A stretch of DNA of 64,000 nt from Paratinospora sagittata (lineage: Eukaryota > Streptophyta > Magnoliopsida > Ranunculales > Menispermaceae). Positions within the stretch are counted from its first letter, which is position 1, and every line of letters starts with the position of its first letter. A program made the position numbers and the translations under genes. Below, one piece after another: positions 33,698 through 47,017 of the stretch. Below the pieces are notes generated by a model. The model did not search any database, was not told the DNA's origin, and saw only the letters and a list, made by a program, of their open reading frames with translations. The stretch covers positions 26,852,519 through 26,916,518 of the forward strand of contig CM069608.1 of assembly GCA_035771175.1 (NCBI GenBank), in the 5' to 3' direction.

Positions 33698-33900
33698 CCT
33701 ACACTCATTCTCATACATAATTCCTAATTGGGCCACCCAAAACTCACTAAGCCTAGGTTGCCTTTGGAGGCCCCATTAATGTTAATCTTGACCCAATTCG
33801 CCAAAGGTGGTTGATCTAACAAGGTCTAGGTATTACTCTTCTTGAACCTGGTTTGAAAGCATACACTAGATCTACATGTAGAAAAATATATAATTTTATT
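33698..33900 (-). pseudogene. LINE RNase H remnant, 5' part
   Basis: The minus strand reads DQPPLANWVKININGASKGN, matching the WVKxNxDGAxxGNPG start of the RNase H domain found in plant LINEs. The second aspartate position reads asparagine. The domain continues across the chromovirus at 21971-21650. Confidence 0.65.
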
Positions 33901-34439
33901 CCGAGTCTCACTATCTGTGGTGACCACTCCTTTTATTACTTCTCTATTCTTATCTTCCAAAAAGTCCAAATTATTGCTACATCTATTAGGGGTAAGCAGT
34001 TTAGAGTACTTGACACAAGCTTTGGGGGTAGATTGGAGAAAATCATGTGACGAGGTGGACTTGGAAATCACACCCGAAATCCTGCTCTCATTCGATGAGT
34101 AATTACATCTTGAGTGATGCAATTACGTTTGTGTTACTCATATATAATGCCTTGTTATTTTCTTTTGCATGTTGTTTTATTTTCAATACAATTTATTGTG
34201 ATTAGAACTCAAAACAAGTGCTTGAAAAAAGTTAGAAAAATAAAGATTGTCTACGATGGCTATTGCATTTCACCACGGAATACTACTAAAAGACCACGTA
34301 CTCCAAATGCTTCCTAGCCTAAAAGTTCTTCAACACAAAAACAAGGATCAAAAACAAAGAAAAATACGAGAGGATCAACAAAGATATGTATAATTGCAAA
34401 CCAAAATCCAATTGAAGTTTTCGAATGATAATATCCCTA

Positions 34440-34650
34440 CAGGCCAGGGCTGAGTAATACCCTTAGATCGGATGCGTTGAGGACTTCTTATGTGAGAGTG
34501 TTGTAATTGTGTGCTTTGGTTTCTGGGTGTTGGTGCTTTGGTGTGGTCTTTGGCTTTGTTTTTTATTCTTTTTCTTGTTCCCCTAGTGTTGGCTGGGTGG
34601 CTGTGCGTTTCCTTGTTTTTCTTTCTTAATAAAGCTTAACCTTTCAAAAA
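34440..34650 (+). mobile_element. LINE-like 3' tail
   Basis: GT- and T-rich text ending CTTAATAAAGCTTAACCTTTC and a short A-run resembles the 3' UTR and tail of plant LINEs. No ORF2 is attached, so the call is tentative. Confidence 0.35.
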
Positions 34651-34659
34651 ATCCAATTG

Positions 34660-35810
34660 ATGTTCAATTTAATGAAAAAAAAATATCAGCCAATTGGACC
34701 TAATTTGATGAAATTCGTATTTTTTTGAAATCTTAAGTCCGAGAGATAGTTCCAATTACAAGGTAGAGACGGTCATAATTTACAAGAGAATAAAGAAAAA
34801 CTCTTATTTTATGTCCAAATGACAAATTAATATTTTTTTTTCAAATTTTTATCATTATCTTATATTATTTTTGTTATGTTGTAGTATCAAAAGTACATAA
34901 TCCTCGAGCGTGATAGAAAATACGTGTTCATGGGGATTAGATAATTACTTGAAAATCAAATATATATAACTATTACTAAGAGAAGCTATGAAAAGTGGTA
35001 ATGAAATTAATTACCAAAATTAAGCTCAAAGAAGCTAGTTTATAGTCAAGAATGGTTAATATTCTAAAATAAAGAAGCTCACCTCATTTTATTGTACAAA
35101 TTAAGTATATTATTAATCCAATAATTTTCATAGTTTCGACACTAACACCAAGTTTTTTATTGTATGTATCAAGAGTGGATCTATGGGTTCATAGGCCAAA
35201 AAAAAAGGGGCTATCATGTAATAATGCAATTGCTAAAACTTGGTAACATATGATTGTATATGTTATGTTGTATATTTATTATATTCTTATAATATTGCTC
35301 GCCTCCAGCTTCTCGTTTTAAGCTTCTGCCATTGGGGAAAAGATTACCAATATACCCTTATATATTTAAATGCACTCGTTCTGTGTTTGTGCTCGTTCCT
35401 CCTCTTTTCGATTTCAGTTCTATGCTCATGCATCCAAGGTAACAATCTTTTTCTTCATTTTTTTTTTATTTTTTTTTATTTTTATTTTTTTTATTCAATC
35501 CAAGGTAAAAATCTTTTTCCCGCTCAGTTCAGATTAGAGTGGCCGAAGCTCCCTAAATCTAGTTACGTGAAGAAGCAGATTCTTTGGTCCTTGCTTTAAT
35601 TCTAACTTGGCTTATTCTACTAGCAGCGCTGGTGATTACATATTTAATGTTGTTACATATGTTTCAATATTTGTTCAGTGTATTCATTTCTTCAACTACT
35701 ACTATGGATTCATTGGTAAATGCAAGTAGAACCCAAATCCAACCTTATCTTTTTACCTAAAATCAAAGCAACAATACATCTGAGCAAGAGAAGAAAAAAA
35801 AAAAGGAAAT
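34660..35810. other. AT-rich intergenic stretch
   Basis: No gene is recognised. A 119-codon frame at 35240-35599 is low-complexity (poly-T codons) and is not supported as a gene. The right part may be the 5' region of the Harbinger copy that follows; no terminal inverted repeat was identified. Confidence 0.5.
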
Positions 35811-35827
35811 ATTGCTTCTTAGACTCC

Positions 35828-36755
35828 AGAAACAATATCAATATGGATAAATATTTTTATTGAAGAAGTATTGGCAGGGAACAGACCAACATCTCATTTT
35901 AACAAACAAGGATGGAAAATTTAGTTGTCAAGTTCACTAATGCCACTGGAAATAACTGCGCACGATTACAACACAAAAATCGCTGGGATACATTGAAAAG
36001 AGATTGGCAATTATAGCAATCATTGGGACAAGGGGAAAGTGGCTTAGGATGAGATCCTATAAAGAAAATAGTAGATGCAAGTGATGAATGGTGGAGTACA
36101 AAGATTGAGGTATATTATTTTTCAGTTAAAAATTAATTACTTTTTAATTTCATGTTTTTAACAATTTATTGATGCATTACATTTTTGTTAAGAATTTCCC
36201 CAATGTTGCAAAGTTTTGCGAAAGGGATCTCGAGCATAAAGATAAATTAGATATTTTATTTTTAGATGTCGCGGCTACTGCATGACATGCTTAGGCTCTT
36301 CTTGTGTGTTAACCTAGGCATATGCAAGGATCTCATAATGAAAATGAGAATGGTGATGGAAATGGAGATGACTTTTCTGGTGTCAACAACAAAGATGATT
36401 TTGAGAGACTTCATAAGACAAGAACTAATACCACTAGTACTCATAAAACAGGGGAAGAAACCATCAGTAGCAAAGAAGTTATCCTATGCTTTAGAGAACA
36501 CTATTGATACTATGCAAAATTCTATCAACCAACCTATTAAACTTGATTCTCCAGGCTGTAGCATTTAAAGGTTGAGGAGCTTCCAGGGATAACACGTAGC
36601 AATGAATTATGCATGATTGCAATTGAGATTTCATGCAACGTCAGTATAGAGAAATGTTTGGCAAGCTTCTTCATGATATTATTCGCTTGGAATGGCTTCA
36701 ACGTATGAAGGAACAACGTTTATCATTCCTACTTAATATTGGTGGTCGACACTAA
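35828..36755 (+). pseudogene. Harbinger copy A ORF1, Myb/SANT-like protein
   Basis: The first part (about 35850-36108) reads GNRPTSHFNKQGWKNLVVKF and NRWDTLKRDW, followed by DASDEWWSTKI, the Myb/SANT-like DNA-binding domain seen in the accessory protein of plant PIF/Harbinger elements. A GTATAT...TTAAG intron (about 36109-36192) separates it from the C-terminal half, with SVAKKLSYALENTID and VEELPGI. Stops and frameshifts break the frame (for example near 36005 and 36568). In Harbinger elements this protein helps bring the transposase to DNA. Confidence 0.75.
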
Positions 36756-37059
36756 GGGACAATTTCCGAGAGTTTAGGATTTTCTTTCTTTCATTTAGAT
36801 AATAATTTATTTTTTGTTTCCTTTATATTTCATTTTAGATTGTTGAATAATAAATGTTTAAACTTATTTCTTTTATGGAATAAAATTATGTTTATTAGTT
36901 CTTGTTTATGTTATGAGACTTGGAATGGTTAAGGTTTAATGGGTATTTTGCTTAATGTTATATGTGTTATTAATATTTTTTATTAATCTCTACTCATTAT
37001 TGTTTATTATAATCATTTTATTATATGATGACGATGACAGGTATAATTTTATTAGATTA

Positions 37060-39600
37060 AAATAGAGTTAGAAAGTGATGATGAGTTAGCGCTCAAATGG
37101 AAGAAAAATGTAATTCAGTTGATCATCAAGCTAAAGTTGCTCAGATAAATAAATTGAAGATTATCCATCAATTGGCTTTGATGTAATCTTTTGAATAGAT
37201 CAATAAAAACAATACTTGCAAGCGCACAATGTGAATTGTAACACTAGACAAGGTCGAACTACAAGGATTTGGATAATCACTTCAGAATTTTTTAAAAAAT
37301 AAATTAAAACATTATATACTATATATAGTCAAAGAAAAATCATAGTTGTTTCTAACGTCCTATGACTTTGAATGTAATAAATAAAAAGAATTTAAAACAA
37401 AATTTAAATAAACTTTAAATGAAAATAAAGCAATTAAATGAACATAAATAATACAATAAATAACAAGAAGTAAATGAAAGTAAGACAGAAAAAAAAAATA
37501 GAAATTACTGAAAATAAAACTTTATTTATGTAAAAGAAAAGAAAAAGAAAACTTACAGAACTTCAAATCTTTAGCAATGTCCCTTACCCAAGACTTGGAT
37601 GAGCAACTAAAAATAAATCTAACCTAAAAAAATAAAAATAAAAATGAGAGTAGAGATGGGATCGATGGTCCTTTGGGTGCTCCCTTTATATAGTTGATTT
37701 GTTTCCAAATTAACTATATTTTTACATATAATTCAAGATTTCATTCTCCCCAAATATTCTACAAGATAAACCCTAATTAAGTACAAAATATTTTCAGAAA
37801 AATAAAATCATAATCATGCACAATCTTGGGTGACAATCTTTTCATTATTTTCAAATTTAAATTTTTGATCATCTTAAAATTTGAAACTTTCTTTTTCACT
37901 ACAGCTGAGGTGAGAATAATTTCATGTGGCTTCAAGATTTTTTGTTTGATATATTAAATTTAATCATTAACCTGAAAAATATTTTTTTATAAAAGATCAG
38001 TGAAACATCACCATATATTATATAAAAATAAACCACTTAAAACAATTGTAATGTTTCTTTTTTCTTTTCTTTTTTTGTTTTTAAGGAAAAAAAATATTTA
38101 GGATCTTTAAAATGATTTTCAACTCTAAAAAAAATACAAAAATAAAAATCAACAAACTAATTCCTAATGAAAATGTGACAAAATATATTTTGCTAAAAAT
38201 ACACTTCTAAAATAACCTAAAATGCCTAAAAATCTAAAATGTGATGTAAAGAGATTTTTATTATTTATTATATTTTTTTATTCTTTTATTTTATTTCGTA
38301 GCCTAAAAGCACTAAAAGTATGGGTAAAAATATGCAAAATTGTGACTTCATCAGGCTGCTATTATTGGGTCCATATATGAATTGAATTATATTTCGAAGC
38401 GACCTTGTAGGACATCTCCACTAACAGGATGGAAATTTGTGTGTGAATTATTAAACGATAATCCAATATTGTATCAAGAACAACTCAGAATGAGTAAAAA
38501 TGTATTCATTAAACTATGTAGTTTATTAAAAGAAAAATATAATTTGGCGTACAATTAAAGAATTAAGGTGAAAGAACAAGTAGTTTCTTATGATTGTTGG
38601 GCATGGACTTGGCAATAGGATGATCCAAGAGAGATTTCAACATTTTGGTGAAACTGTGCATAAGTATTTTCATGGTGTACTAAGAGCTACAACAAAAATG
38701 ACTATTGATTGGACTAAAACATTTATGAGCTAAAGCAATGGTGTGTATCGTTATATTTCTACAAATTCAAGATATTATTCTTTCTTTAAGGTATATACAT
38801 AACCTTTGGAATTTATTTATTTTTTATTTAGTATTATTATTTTACTACTTGGATTAATTTGTGGATAGGACTGCATAGGAGCTAGTGATGAAACACATGT
38901 ACGAGTAGCTTTACCTGAATCTGAAAAAATTTCATATATTGGTAGGAAAGGTTATTCAACACAAAACATAATGGTTGTTTGTGATTTTAATATACGTTTC
39001 ACATTTGTATTTGGGAAGGAAGTGCTAATGACACTCTAATTTTCTTATATGCTATTCGAGATAGATTGCTAAATTTTTCAATACCACATGATGGTATGTT
39101 TCCAATAGCTATGATTTAATTAGTTATATTACTCTAATATTCAAAATTTAATTTTTTTTTTTAAATTTACAGGTCAATTCTATTTGATTTACGTTAGATA
39201 CCCAAATATGAAGGAATATCTTATTCCTTTTAAAGGAGAAAGATATCATCTCGAAGAATTTAAATGTGGACAATTACCTCAAAATGCACAAGAGAAGTTT
39301 AACTAAATTCACTCTTCATTAAGGTGTATTATTGAACGAACATTTGGAATGTGAAAAAGAAAGATGCCACATTTTTCAGAATATGCCTTCTTTTGATATT
39401 AGACCTCATATTAATATTATAAGTGCTTCATTAATAGCTATGCACAATTTCGTTCAAAGTGAGGCTAATGCGCAATTTCACACATATGACATCAACTCAT
39501 ATTACATCCCTTATGAAGACTAAGAAATAAGAAAAGATTGTTCGGCATGGTCCAAAGCAAATCAATGATGATGATGATATGAGGAGAATGTGAGATAGAA
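37060..39600 (+). pseudogene. Harbinger copy A transposase, interrupted by a solo LTR
   Basis: Homology to copy B (56957-58368) begins at about 37064, is broken by the insertion 37179-38353 and resumes with PLTGWKFVCELLN. The core shows IGASDETHV (catalytic Asp present), RKGYSTQNIMVV, then a deletion and frameshift near 39015-39040 that removes the second catalytic region, and later ERYHLEEFKCGQLPQN and SSLRCIIERTFG. Introns correspond to those of copy B. The copy is inactive. Confidence 0.82.
37179..38353 (-). mobile_element. Solo LTR-like insertion inside Harbinger transposase
   Basis: The 1175-bp insert begins TGATG and ends CATCA, with flanks GGCTT (37174-37178) and GGCTG (38354-38358), a probable 5-bp duplication with one change. 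On the minus strand a TATA box (CTATATAAAGGG) lies near 37683-37695. No coding sequence is present. A decayed inverted copy lies at 16359-17340. It is probably a solo LTR of a gypsy family not otherwise represented here. Confidence 0.75.
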
Positions 39601-39739
39601 TTTGTCATGATATATGGCATGACATTAATAATAAGATTTATACATTTCCTTAGTGAAATGTGACTATGAAATGATTTAAGTTTTATATTAATCATGTAGT
39701 ATTAATAAAAATGGAGTACTCCTCCATTTAGATAGTATT

Positions 39740-40585
39740 TCATTAAAAAATTTATTTCTCGATTTGGACTCATTTTCAAAATGATTTTTTTTAAGTTATT
39801 TTTAATCCATCAATATTAGTTTATTCAGTATAATATATTGGTTAGTGTTTGTTGATTAGAAATGATAAATGAACTTAATAATTAATTTACAATGTTGTTC
39901 ATTTTTTTCCTTATCTCTTCTATTATGTTTAATACATTAATAAAAAAATATTAGATAAAAATTAAAATAAAAAGCAGTCGTACATTGAGAGCATGCGCTG
40001 TTATTTTATAAATTAGTATTATTATTTACTAAATTTATATTAACCATAACAATAATTATAAGGAAAAAAAATAACATACTCATAGCAAAATAGAAAAGTT
40101 TAAATTTTTAAATGAAATAAATTATAGGTTCTAAATTTTTACGGTTACAAATGTGCAATAATTAATATCCTATGATTAAAAATACTTTGTAACATTAGAA
40201 TAATAATTAATTATATATCTTTTATACACCAAGTAAAGAGATCTAGAAAGACATATTTATATAATACTCATTTGAGAAATTGTCAATTAAACAAAAAACA
40301 ACAATATAATAATTTAATCTACCTAATAATATATTATGCGCATTAATCTAATAATTAGACAAATGAAATGTGCATTTAAACAACTAATTAGCTAAGAATA
40401 ACAAACCCACTAAACTATGTAAATTGCGTTAATTAAATTTTAAAAAAATTAAATAAAACTAATTCATAAAATAATATGTAATTTATAACTTTGAATAAAA
40501 ATAAAATAATATTTTTAAAAAGGAAATGAAAATTTTAGAAGAAGATATCCAAATCATAACAAAAAGGGAATAAGAAGTAAAATTT
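39740..40585. other. AT-rich Harbinger 3' flank
   Basis: No gene is seen. The last about 110 bases (40480-40590), continued at 53733-53740 beyond the Tat-like element, match 58390-58490 downstream of Harbinger copy B. Both are therefore copies of the same Harbinger tail. Confidence 0.55.
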
Positions 40586-40590
40586 AAAAT

Positions 40591-41225
40591 TGTTTTAGCC
40601 AAAAATCTTCCCACGAACACGCGGACGACGAGTTTGGTTGACTGATCTGAGAAATGTTCCGCTCCTCCTCTAAGAGTCTCCCTAACGATCTCCTCGCTCC
40701 TCACCTACAAAGGGCGATCTCACTGGGGTGGTGTCACCAAAGACACTCCAATGCCTAAGTTAGATTCTGTAGGAGAAAAAATACAAGTGTAGAGAGTTGG
40801 AGGTGATCATACCTTTTCCTAGAGAGCGAGGTCCCCTTTTTATAGTCAAGGGGGGAAATCCTCCGCTTTTAATGTCGTTCTCCGTCATGGGAGTGATTTA
40901 CGCCATTTCCCTATCAAGATTTGGTTAGTGATTTTGTGCATTGGGATCTGCATATGGTTTGATCGAGCTCACAATTTTCGTGGATTGGGTTCAGGAAAAC
41001 TCCTTTTGGCTCTGGTATGGTCTCGGTCTCAATGGAGGAATCCTCGGTCAAGGCCGAAGGGATGCCCTCTGCCGCTGCTGAGGGGGTGTCCTTGGCCACG
41101 GCCGAGGGATTTTTCCAGGTACTTTTCCTTTTTCGAGGAGACTTTCCCGATCCGGTCTTGGTGGCTCCCGGCCTGCCTTTAGGCCTTCTGTTCGTTCTTT
41201 TCCTCATCTTTTTTTGGGTGTAACA
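40591..41225 (-). repeat. Tat-like 3' LTR
   Basis: A 635-bp LTR with a TATA box on the minus strand (CTATAAAAAGG at about 40835-40846), followed downstream by CTAACTTAGGCATTGGAGTG, a stretch widely shared by Tat-type LTRs. It ends TGTTACACCC on the minus strand, with the purine-rich GCCAGGGGCTTAC just before it as polypurine tract. Confidence 0.85.
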
Positions 41226-42908
41226 GTAAGCCCCTGGCTAGGGTGCCAAGAGTTTACATGTCGGTTCTCTCGTCACTTGAGATGTGCGATTCGTGATTCG
41301 GCGTGGCGGGATTTGTTTAGCTATGTGTTGCTTATATATATATGCATGCAAGTTTATGCTCCGCTCATTGTTTGAGCTCGTGCTTTCTGTTTTGTTTGTC
41401 TTGGGTGTGACATAGAGGTTAGTTTTTCTCTTTGGTTTCTTCCGTTTTAGTTGTGAGATCAAGTAGCTTTGTTTCCTTGTTTTGGATGTGTAGGCTTAGT
41501 TTTTCATTCATTGGTCACGTGTTTGGGTAAGTTTGGGTAAGTTTGGGTCGTTTGCATTGTTTGGCATTTTCCTTTTGCGCCAAGTGTCTGGTGGTTAAGA
41601 TCATTGGGTGAACGCGTTGTGTTGCATCCTATTTGTTATTTTAGGCGGGTAAAAACCATACGATGACCTAGGTTTTTCATGGCCTTACACCTTGGATAGC
41701 CAATATCTTAGTAATGGGACGGAGTCTTCAACCTTTAGTTATCACTCTAGCGATACTCCTCTTAACAAGGATGTATCGTGTGTATCGGACTCCTTCCATC
41801 GCGGAGGGAATTCAGGGGATGAAGGTTAAGCCGCAAGGTACAAGGTGAGCTCGTCTCTAGACCGGCTTTCGCCCCGCAGGATTATGCGTCTGTCATGACC
41901 CCCGAGGGGATTCATGAGGTGTTTCACGAGTTTAGGGTTCCGTCAACCATTCAATTCAGGGACCCTGAGGAAAAATGATAAGGCGTGTTCTCTGCACCAA
42001 CATGGGGAGATTATTGTCAATAAAGATATGTTTGTCTATGGGTTCAGGCTTCCACTTCATCCTGTCTTAAGAGAGTTCTTGGCTAAGTTAGATATTGCAC
42101 TTAGTTATATTCTTAGGTTTGGGGGTTGTTAGTGAGTTGTTTGTCTCTCTGGACGAAGTATGCTTTGACAATTTTAGTCTTAGGGAGTTCCTTCATTGCT
42201 ACAAGTTGGTTCAGCATAGCAGTTCTTGTGGTTGGTATGTGGCTACGCCACATCAGCATGAGAAGTTGATTGAGGGGAGCTTTCTGTATGGTCTTTCTTG
42301 GAGAAACGAATGGCTCTTCATTAGTGGATCTTGGGTGGATCAGAATTTGAAGTCCTGGATTTGTCGGAAATATCGATTGCTGGGTAAAGCGGGGGGGTGT
42401 CTGGATTTGTCTCCTCATACTTAGTTATTTTGTTTTTACTTATTTAACTTTGTTGCATGCAGGTAGCACGCATCACCCCAGTCTTCTGGTAAAATTGGAG
42501 GAAATGATCAAGTACCTACGTAGTTTGGGGTCGTATAAGTGTTCCTTTGTCGAGTTGATTTCTTCAAGTCATCTCACGGCTCTAGCTGTGATCGTTGCTC
42601 CTTGTTCCTTTCGTTATGAGTTTGTCAGTTGTTAGTGGATTTTGTTGTACTTACTACCTTTTTCCTTTCCTACTTTGCATATTGTTTGTTTCTGCTGCAA
42701 AGGCTTCGATGTAATACCCCAAGTTTGGTTAGAGATTAACCCTAGGTAATGAACTATGGTTAAATCACAAATTGCAATATAACATTACTTGATTGTGTGT
42801 TGGATTATATATGTTGTATTATAATGGAAATTATGTGTTATTAAAATAATCAAGGTAATGATAATAATCGATTAATAATATTAATAGGTATATTTATCAA
42901 AAATAACC

Positions 42909-44249
42909 TGTCACACCCCGCCCGGTCGCGCCTAAACCGGCGGTACATTCGCGGACGGGCGCGCATTTGAAATAATAACAATGGTAACAGCAGAGTGCGC
43001 AGCGAAAAATATAATACAGTACGAATCTGATTTCATTTAACTCAGAATATTTTTGTACGTAAAATGTTCAAGTGAACATACTCCCCAAAATCCCCAATGA
43101 ATAATACAAATGGTACAAAATGTGGACCCCATAAACCTGCACCCTGTCCACCCTAATTTCCTGTGAAAAATTGGATAATAATGGAGTGAGCTTAACGCGC
43201 TCAGTGGGTAAAATAGTTGTGAGTATAACAATTAATAAAGCATACTTCAATATCAAATATCTTAAATACACATGAGAGCATCATAATCAATCAATATGTA
43301 TGTATGCATGACACCGTCTCGTAATGGTTTGATAAACGTACATCGCCTGAGTTCACGTACTGATGTCCTTCCCCAGGCGTAGCCAGGTTCTCACTGTACA
43401 TCCCTCCTCAGGAACGATGCTCTGGATTCACGTACTGATGTCCCTCCCCAGGCGTAGCCGGGGTTCTCATTGTACGTCCCTCTCCAGAAAAATATAATGA
43501 ATAGCGAGCAATGCTCCTAACTATTCTATGAATCATAAACCACATACGTCCCTAGGTGGTGATATGTATGATGTCAATGCATGAACTGGTATAGTCTACT
43601 GGTCTGGTCTTTTCTTGACATTTAGACTGACGTGGGCAACATCTTGTGATCCTTATCAGAGTTGGTATCACAACGTGCAAGGTTAGGACATTCAATATTA
43701 CTTGTATAAGCTGATAGCTTTCAATAAGACCAACTAGATCAGTCCCCAGTTGAGAGGTGAGACACAAGGTTTGCTTAAATACCAATCGCCTAGAGTAGCC
43801 CGCTACCTCCCGTTCACTATTTAAAGTTACTGATGACAAGACCGAGTCTAGTTGAGCCAGATTGACCACAAATCTGGCATTATAACAGTGTAATACATGA
43901 ATTCCAAATATACAGGCATAAGTGCGACAATATAAACATTATATGACATAATGCAGTGTAAATGAACAGTACAAACCTATGTTTCGTTCCCCACCTTTAG
44001 ATAAGAACTTATTCTTTCAGATCTGGCGCTTTCCTTCGGACAGAACTTCGTCGTATCGCACCAAGAGTCTCAAACAAAAAAGAACTCAGAATGAGTGAAA
44101 AGATAAGGAAAAATCACTAGAGAAGGTGATTTGGTGTGAGAAAATGAGGAGGAGAGAGCTCCTTATATAGGAAAATTGGCGCCTGAACGAACGTCCGGGC
44201 ATTTCTGCCCAAACGAAATTTTTTTTTTTGTGAAATACTGGGTATTACA
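42909..44249 (-). repeat. Chromovirus 3' LTR
   Basis: A 1341-bp LTR. On the minus strand it starts TGTAATACCC, has a TATA box (CTATATAAGG, near 44161-44171) and ends GGCGGGGTGTGACA. An internal duplication of about 80 bp (TTCACGTACTGATGTCC at 43352 and 43428) is visible. Confidence 0.92.
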
Positions 44250-44264
44250 CTCTACCCCCCTTAA
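44250..44264 (-). promoter_or_regulatory. Polypurine tract
   Basis: The minus strand reads TAAGGGGGGTAGAG directly before the 3' LTR, preceded by the conserved TTTCGAGGGCGAAATCCC word. Confidence 0.9.
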
Positions 44265-44911
44265 AGGGATTTCGCCCTCGAAATCAATTCAAGTAGTTAT
44301 GATGGTTATCTACTTGAGATTCATTGCCGGCGTCATCTCTTGCGAGTTCAAGGTAGTGCTTGTATGGTCCCTAAATAGCATTGTGGCCGGTGGAATCCTC
44401 ATCATCATACAACCATGGAGAGCAAATTAAATCGGATTCGTCCCCTGAAGATTCCAACCTTTGCATAACAGATGGTGGTGGTGGGCGTTGGTTACATCGT
44501 TTGAGGGGAGGTAGGTTGAGCGGTGGAATACTTTTCCGTGTTGTTGCTCGAATCCGTCCTCCTGGCAATTTTGGTAGAAGGTCCTACCAAGATGAGGGCA
44601 CGGGATTGTTACGAAAAAGCCATGCACGCTCTGGCGATAAGGATCACTGTCTGTGTGGCGATGAAGTTGGTGATGCAAAGTAGTTGTGACTTGACTCAGA
44701 TTCTGAAGGAGTCGTCACAGATTGCCATGGAGGCCACTGCGTGTGTGCATCACTATATCCATTGATATTGTTTTCAGACATCTGCATAGTTATTCAAGTG
44801 AAACGATGTATTAAGATATGTGTAAACAAAGTTCCATCATTTTATTGATAAGTGACAATAGTACAGTGTATCACATCATCAATTGGTACTAGAAAACAAT
44901 TCAGGGTATTT

Positions 44912-45930
44912 CTATTTAATTGTTGCTTCTAGTTCCCATGTTGCTTCCTCGACGCCGTGGTGATCCCAGAGCACCTTCACAAGTGGTATGCTACGTCGCC
45001 TTAGTTCTTGAGTTTTTCTATCCAAAATTTGTATCGCTCTCTCTTGATACTTATTTCCTTCCTCAACCCGAACCTCGACTAAAGGAATGATATGCGAAGG
45101 ATCAGGACGATACTTGCGAAGCATAGATACGTGAAAAACGTCATGAACCTTAGGCATGGACGATGGAAGGGACAGACAATAAGCAAGTTTGCCAATACGT
45201 TCAATGATCTGAAATGGACCGATATACCGTGGGGAGAGCTTTCATTTGATCCCAAAGCGTTTGACACCCCTTGTGGGCTGAACTTTTAGAAAAACAAAGT
45301 CCCCCTTATCAAATTCTAGAGGTTGTCTCCGCTTGTCAGCATAGCTCTTCTGTCGACTTTGTGCAACACGAAGTCGTTCCTTTACTAGTGTGATCTTCTC
45401 AGAAGTCTCTTGAACTAGTTCAGGGCCTAACTACGGTCTATCTGCCATATCTAACCAGCATACCGGGGATCTGCAGGGCCGACCATAAAGAGCCTCGTAT
45501 GGTGCCATGTCGATACTAGTTTGGTAGTTGTTGTTGTATGCAAACTCAGCTAAATGTAAATATTTTGCCCATCCGTCATTAAAGTCCAAAATGCAACATC
45601 GTAACATGTCTTCTAAGATTTGGATAAGACGCTCTGACTGCCCATCAATCTGAGGGTGAAAGGTTGTGCTCAAAGTGATCTTGGAACTCATTCTACTCTG
45701 GAAGCTTTTCCAAAAGTTTGATGTGAATCGAGGGTCTCGATCAGAGATGATCGTGAGTGGTATGCCATGAAGGAGTATGATCTCTCTTTCATATAGTTTT
45801 GCAAGTTTGGCGGGGTTATCATGAACTCTATTGGCAGAAAGTGTGCAGACTTTGTAAGTATGTCAATGATAACCCAAATAGCATCTTGCCCTTTATTATT
45901 TCGAGGCAAGGCTGTAACAAAATCCATTGC
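44912..45930 (-). pseudogene. Chromovirus integrase core and chromodomain
   Basis: The minus strand reads MDFVTALPRN (first catalytic Asp) at 45900-45927, then TTFHPQIDGQSERLIQILED and YETLYGRPCRSP-like text. The tail is VFHVSMLRKYRPD and then AIQILDRKTQELRRR and VKVLWDHHGVEEATWELE, the chromodomain-like module (44912-45157). Frameshifts near 45690 and 45160-45430 break it. Confidence 0.85.
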
Positions 45931-45990
45931 GACGTTCTCCCACTTCCATTCTCCAATAGGTAACGACTGGAGAAGTCCAGAGGGAAGTCT

Positions 45991-46971
45991 TCATTCTGCC
46001 TTAACTTTCTGGCAAAGGAGACATCGAGCAACGAAGTCTGCAATTGCCTTCTTCATTCCAGAAAACCAGAACTGTCGCTTGACATCCTTGTACATCTTGT
46101 CACCCCCAGGATGCATAGCGAGCCTCGAACAGTGCATCTCAGTGAGCACTTCTTCCCGGACCTCAGGATCGCTCTGTAGACAGAGACGTTTTTTATAGAA
46201 AACGGCCCCGTCTTCTAAGACCGACCAGTAAGGAAGGTCTTGTCCGCTGAGTAGAAGTTCTCTTTTCTCCATTAACATAGGGTCATTGGCTTGAGCAGCT
46301 GAAATCTTTCGAACTAGCTCAGAGTTGGCTGATAATTGAGAGAGTCGTGATCTTGTTCCCTCTTCGATCAGTTGTAGGTTAAAGTTCTCCATCTGTGTAG
46401 CCAACTTCTCCATTTCAAAGTTAAGAGTGCAAGCAACGTACGATTTTCTACTCAGGGCATCAGCCACAACATTGGCCTTTCAAGGATGGTACTGGAGTTG
46501 AAAGTCATAATCTTTCAAGAATTCCAACCATCGTCTTTGGCGGAGGTTTAGGTCTCTCTGAGTGTATATGTACTTAAGACTCTTGTGATCTGAGAAGACC
46601 TCGAACCGTTCACCGTATAGGTAATGACCCCATAATTTCAGTGCAAATACGACAGCTGCAGGTTCCAAGTCATGTGTTGGGTAATTACCCTCATGAATCT
46701 TCAGTTGCCTCGAGGCATATGCAACAACTTGGCCTTCTTGCATTAGTATGACACCTAAGCCTTGGAGAGAGGCGTCGGTGTATAATAAAAATCCAATTGC
46801 ATTTCTTAGAGTGATAAGTACAGGTGTCGTCGTGAGGCGTTTCTTCAATTCCTGAAATGATGTTTCACAGGCAGGATTCCAGATGAATCGCACGTCCTTC
46901 CGAATGAGCTTTGTCATAGGTTCAGCAATCTTTGAGAAGTCCTTGATGAAGCGTCTGTAATAGCCAGCCAA
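45991..46971 (-). pseudogene. Chromovirus RNase H and integrase zinc finger
   Basis: Minus-strand frames 46480-46971 ([44 protein letters not shown]) and 45991-46467 (ALSRKS, then LHPGGDKMYKDVKRQFW and CLLCQKVKAE) cover RNase H and the HHCC finger. The frame break between them lies at about 46470. Confidence 0.88.
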
Positions 46972-47017
46972 ACCAAGAAACTCTTGATCTGAGTAATAGT
47001 GGTAGGCTGCTTCCAGT

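Noticed and set aside
35240..35599. 119-codon plus-strand frame
   Set aside because: It is built of poly-T codons and low-complexity runs, with no recognisable domain.
44381..44765. Plus- and minus-strand frames between the polypurine tract and the chromodomain
   Set aside because: They overlap the 3' untranslated part of the chromovirus, show no domain, and both strands are open by chance.
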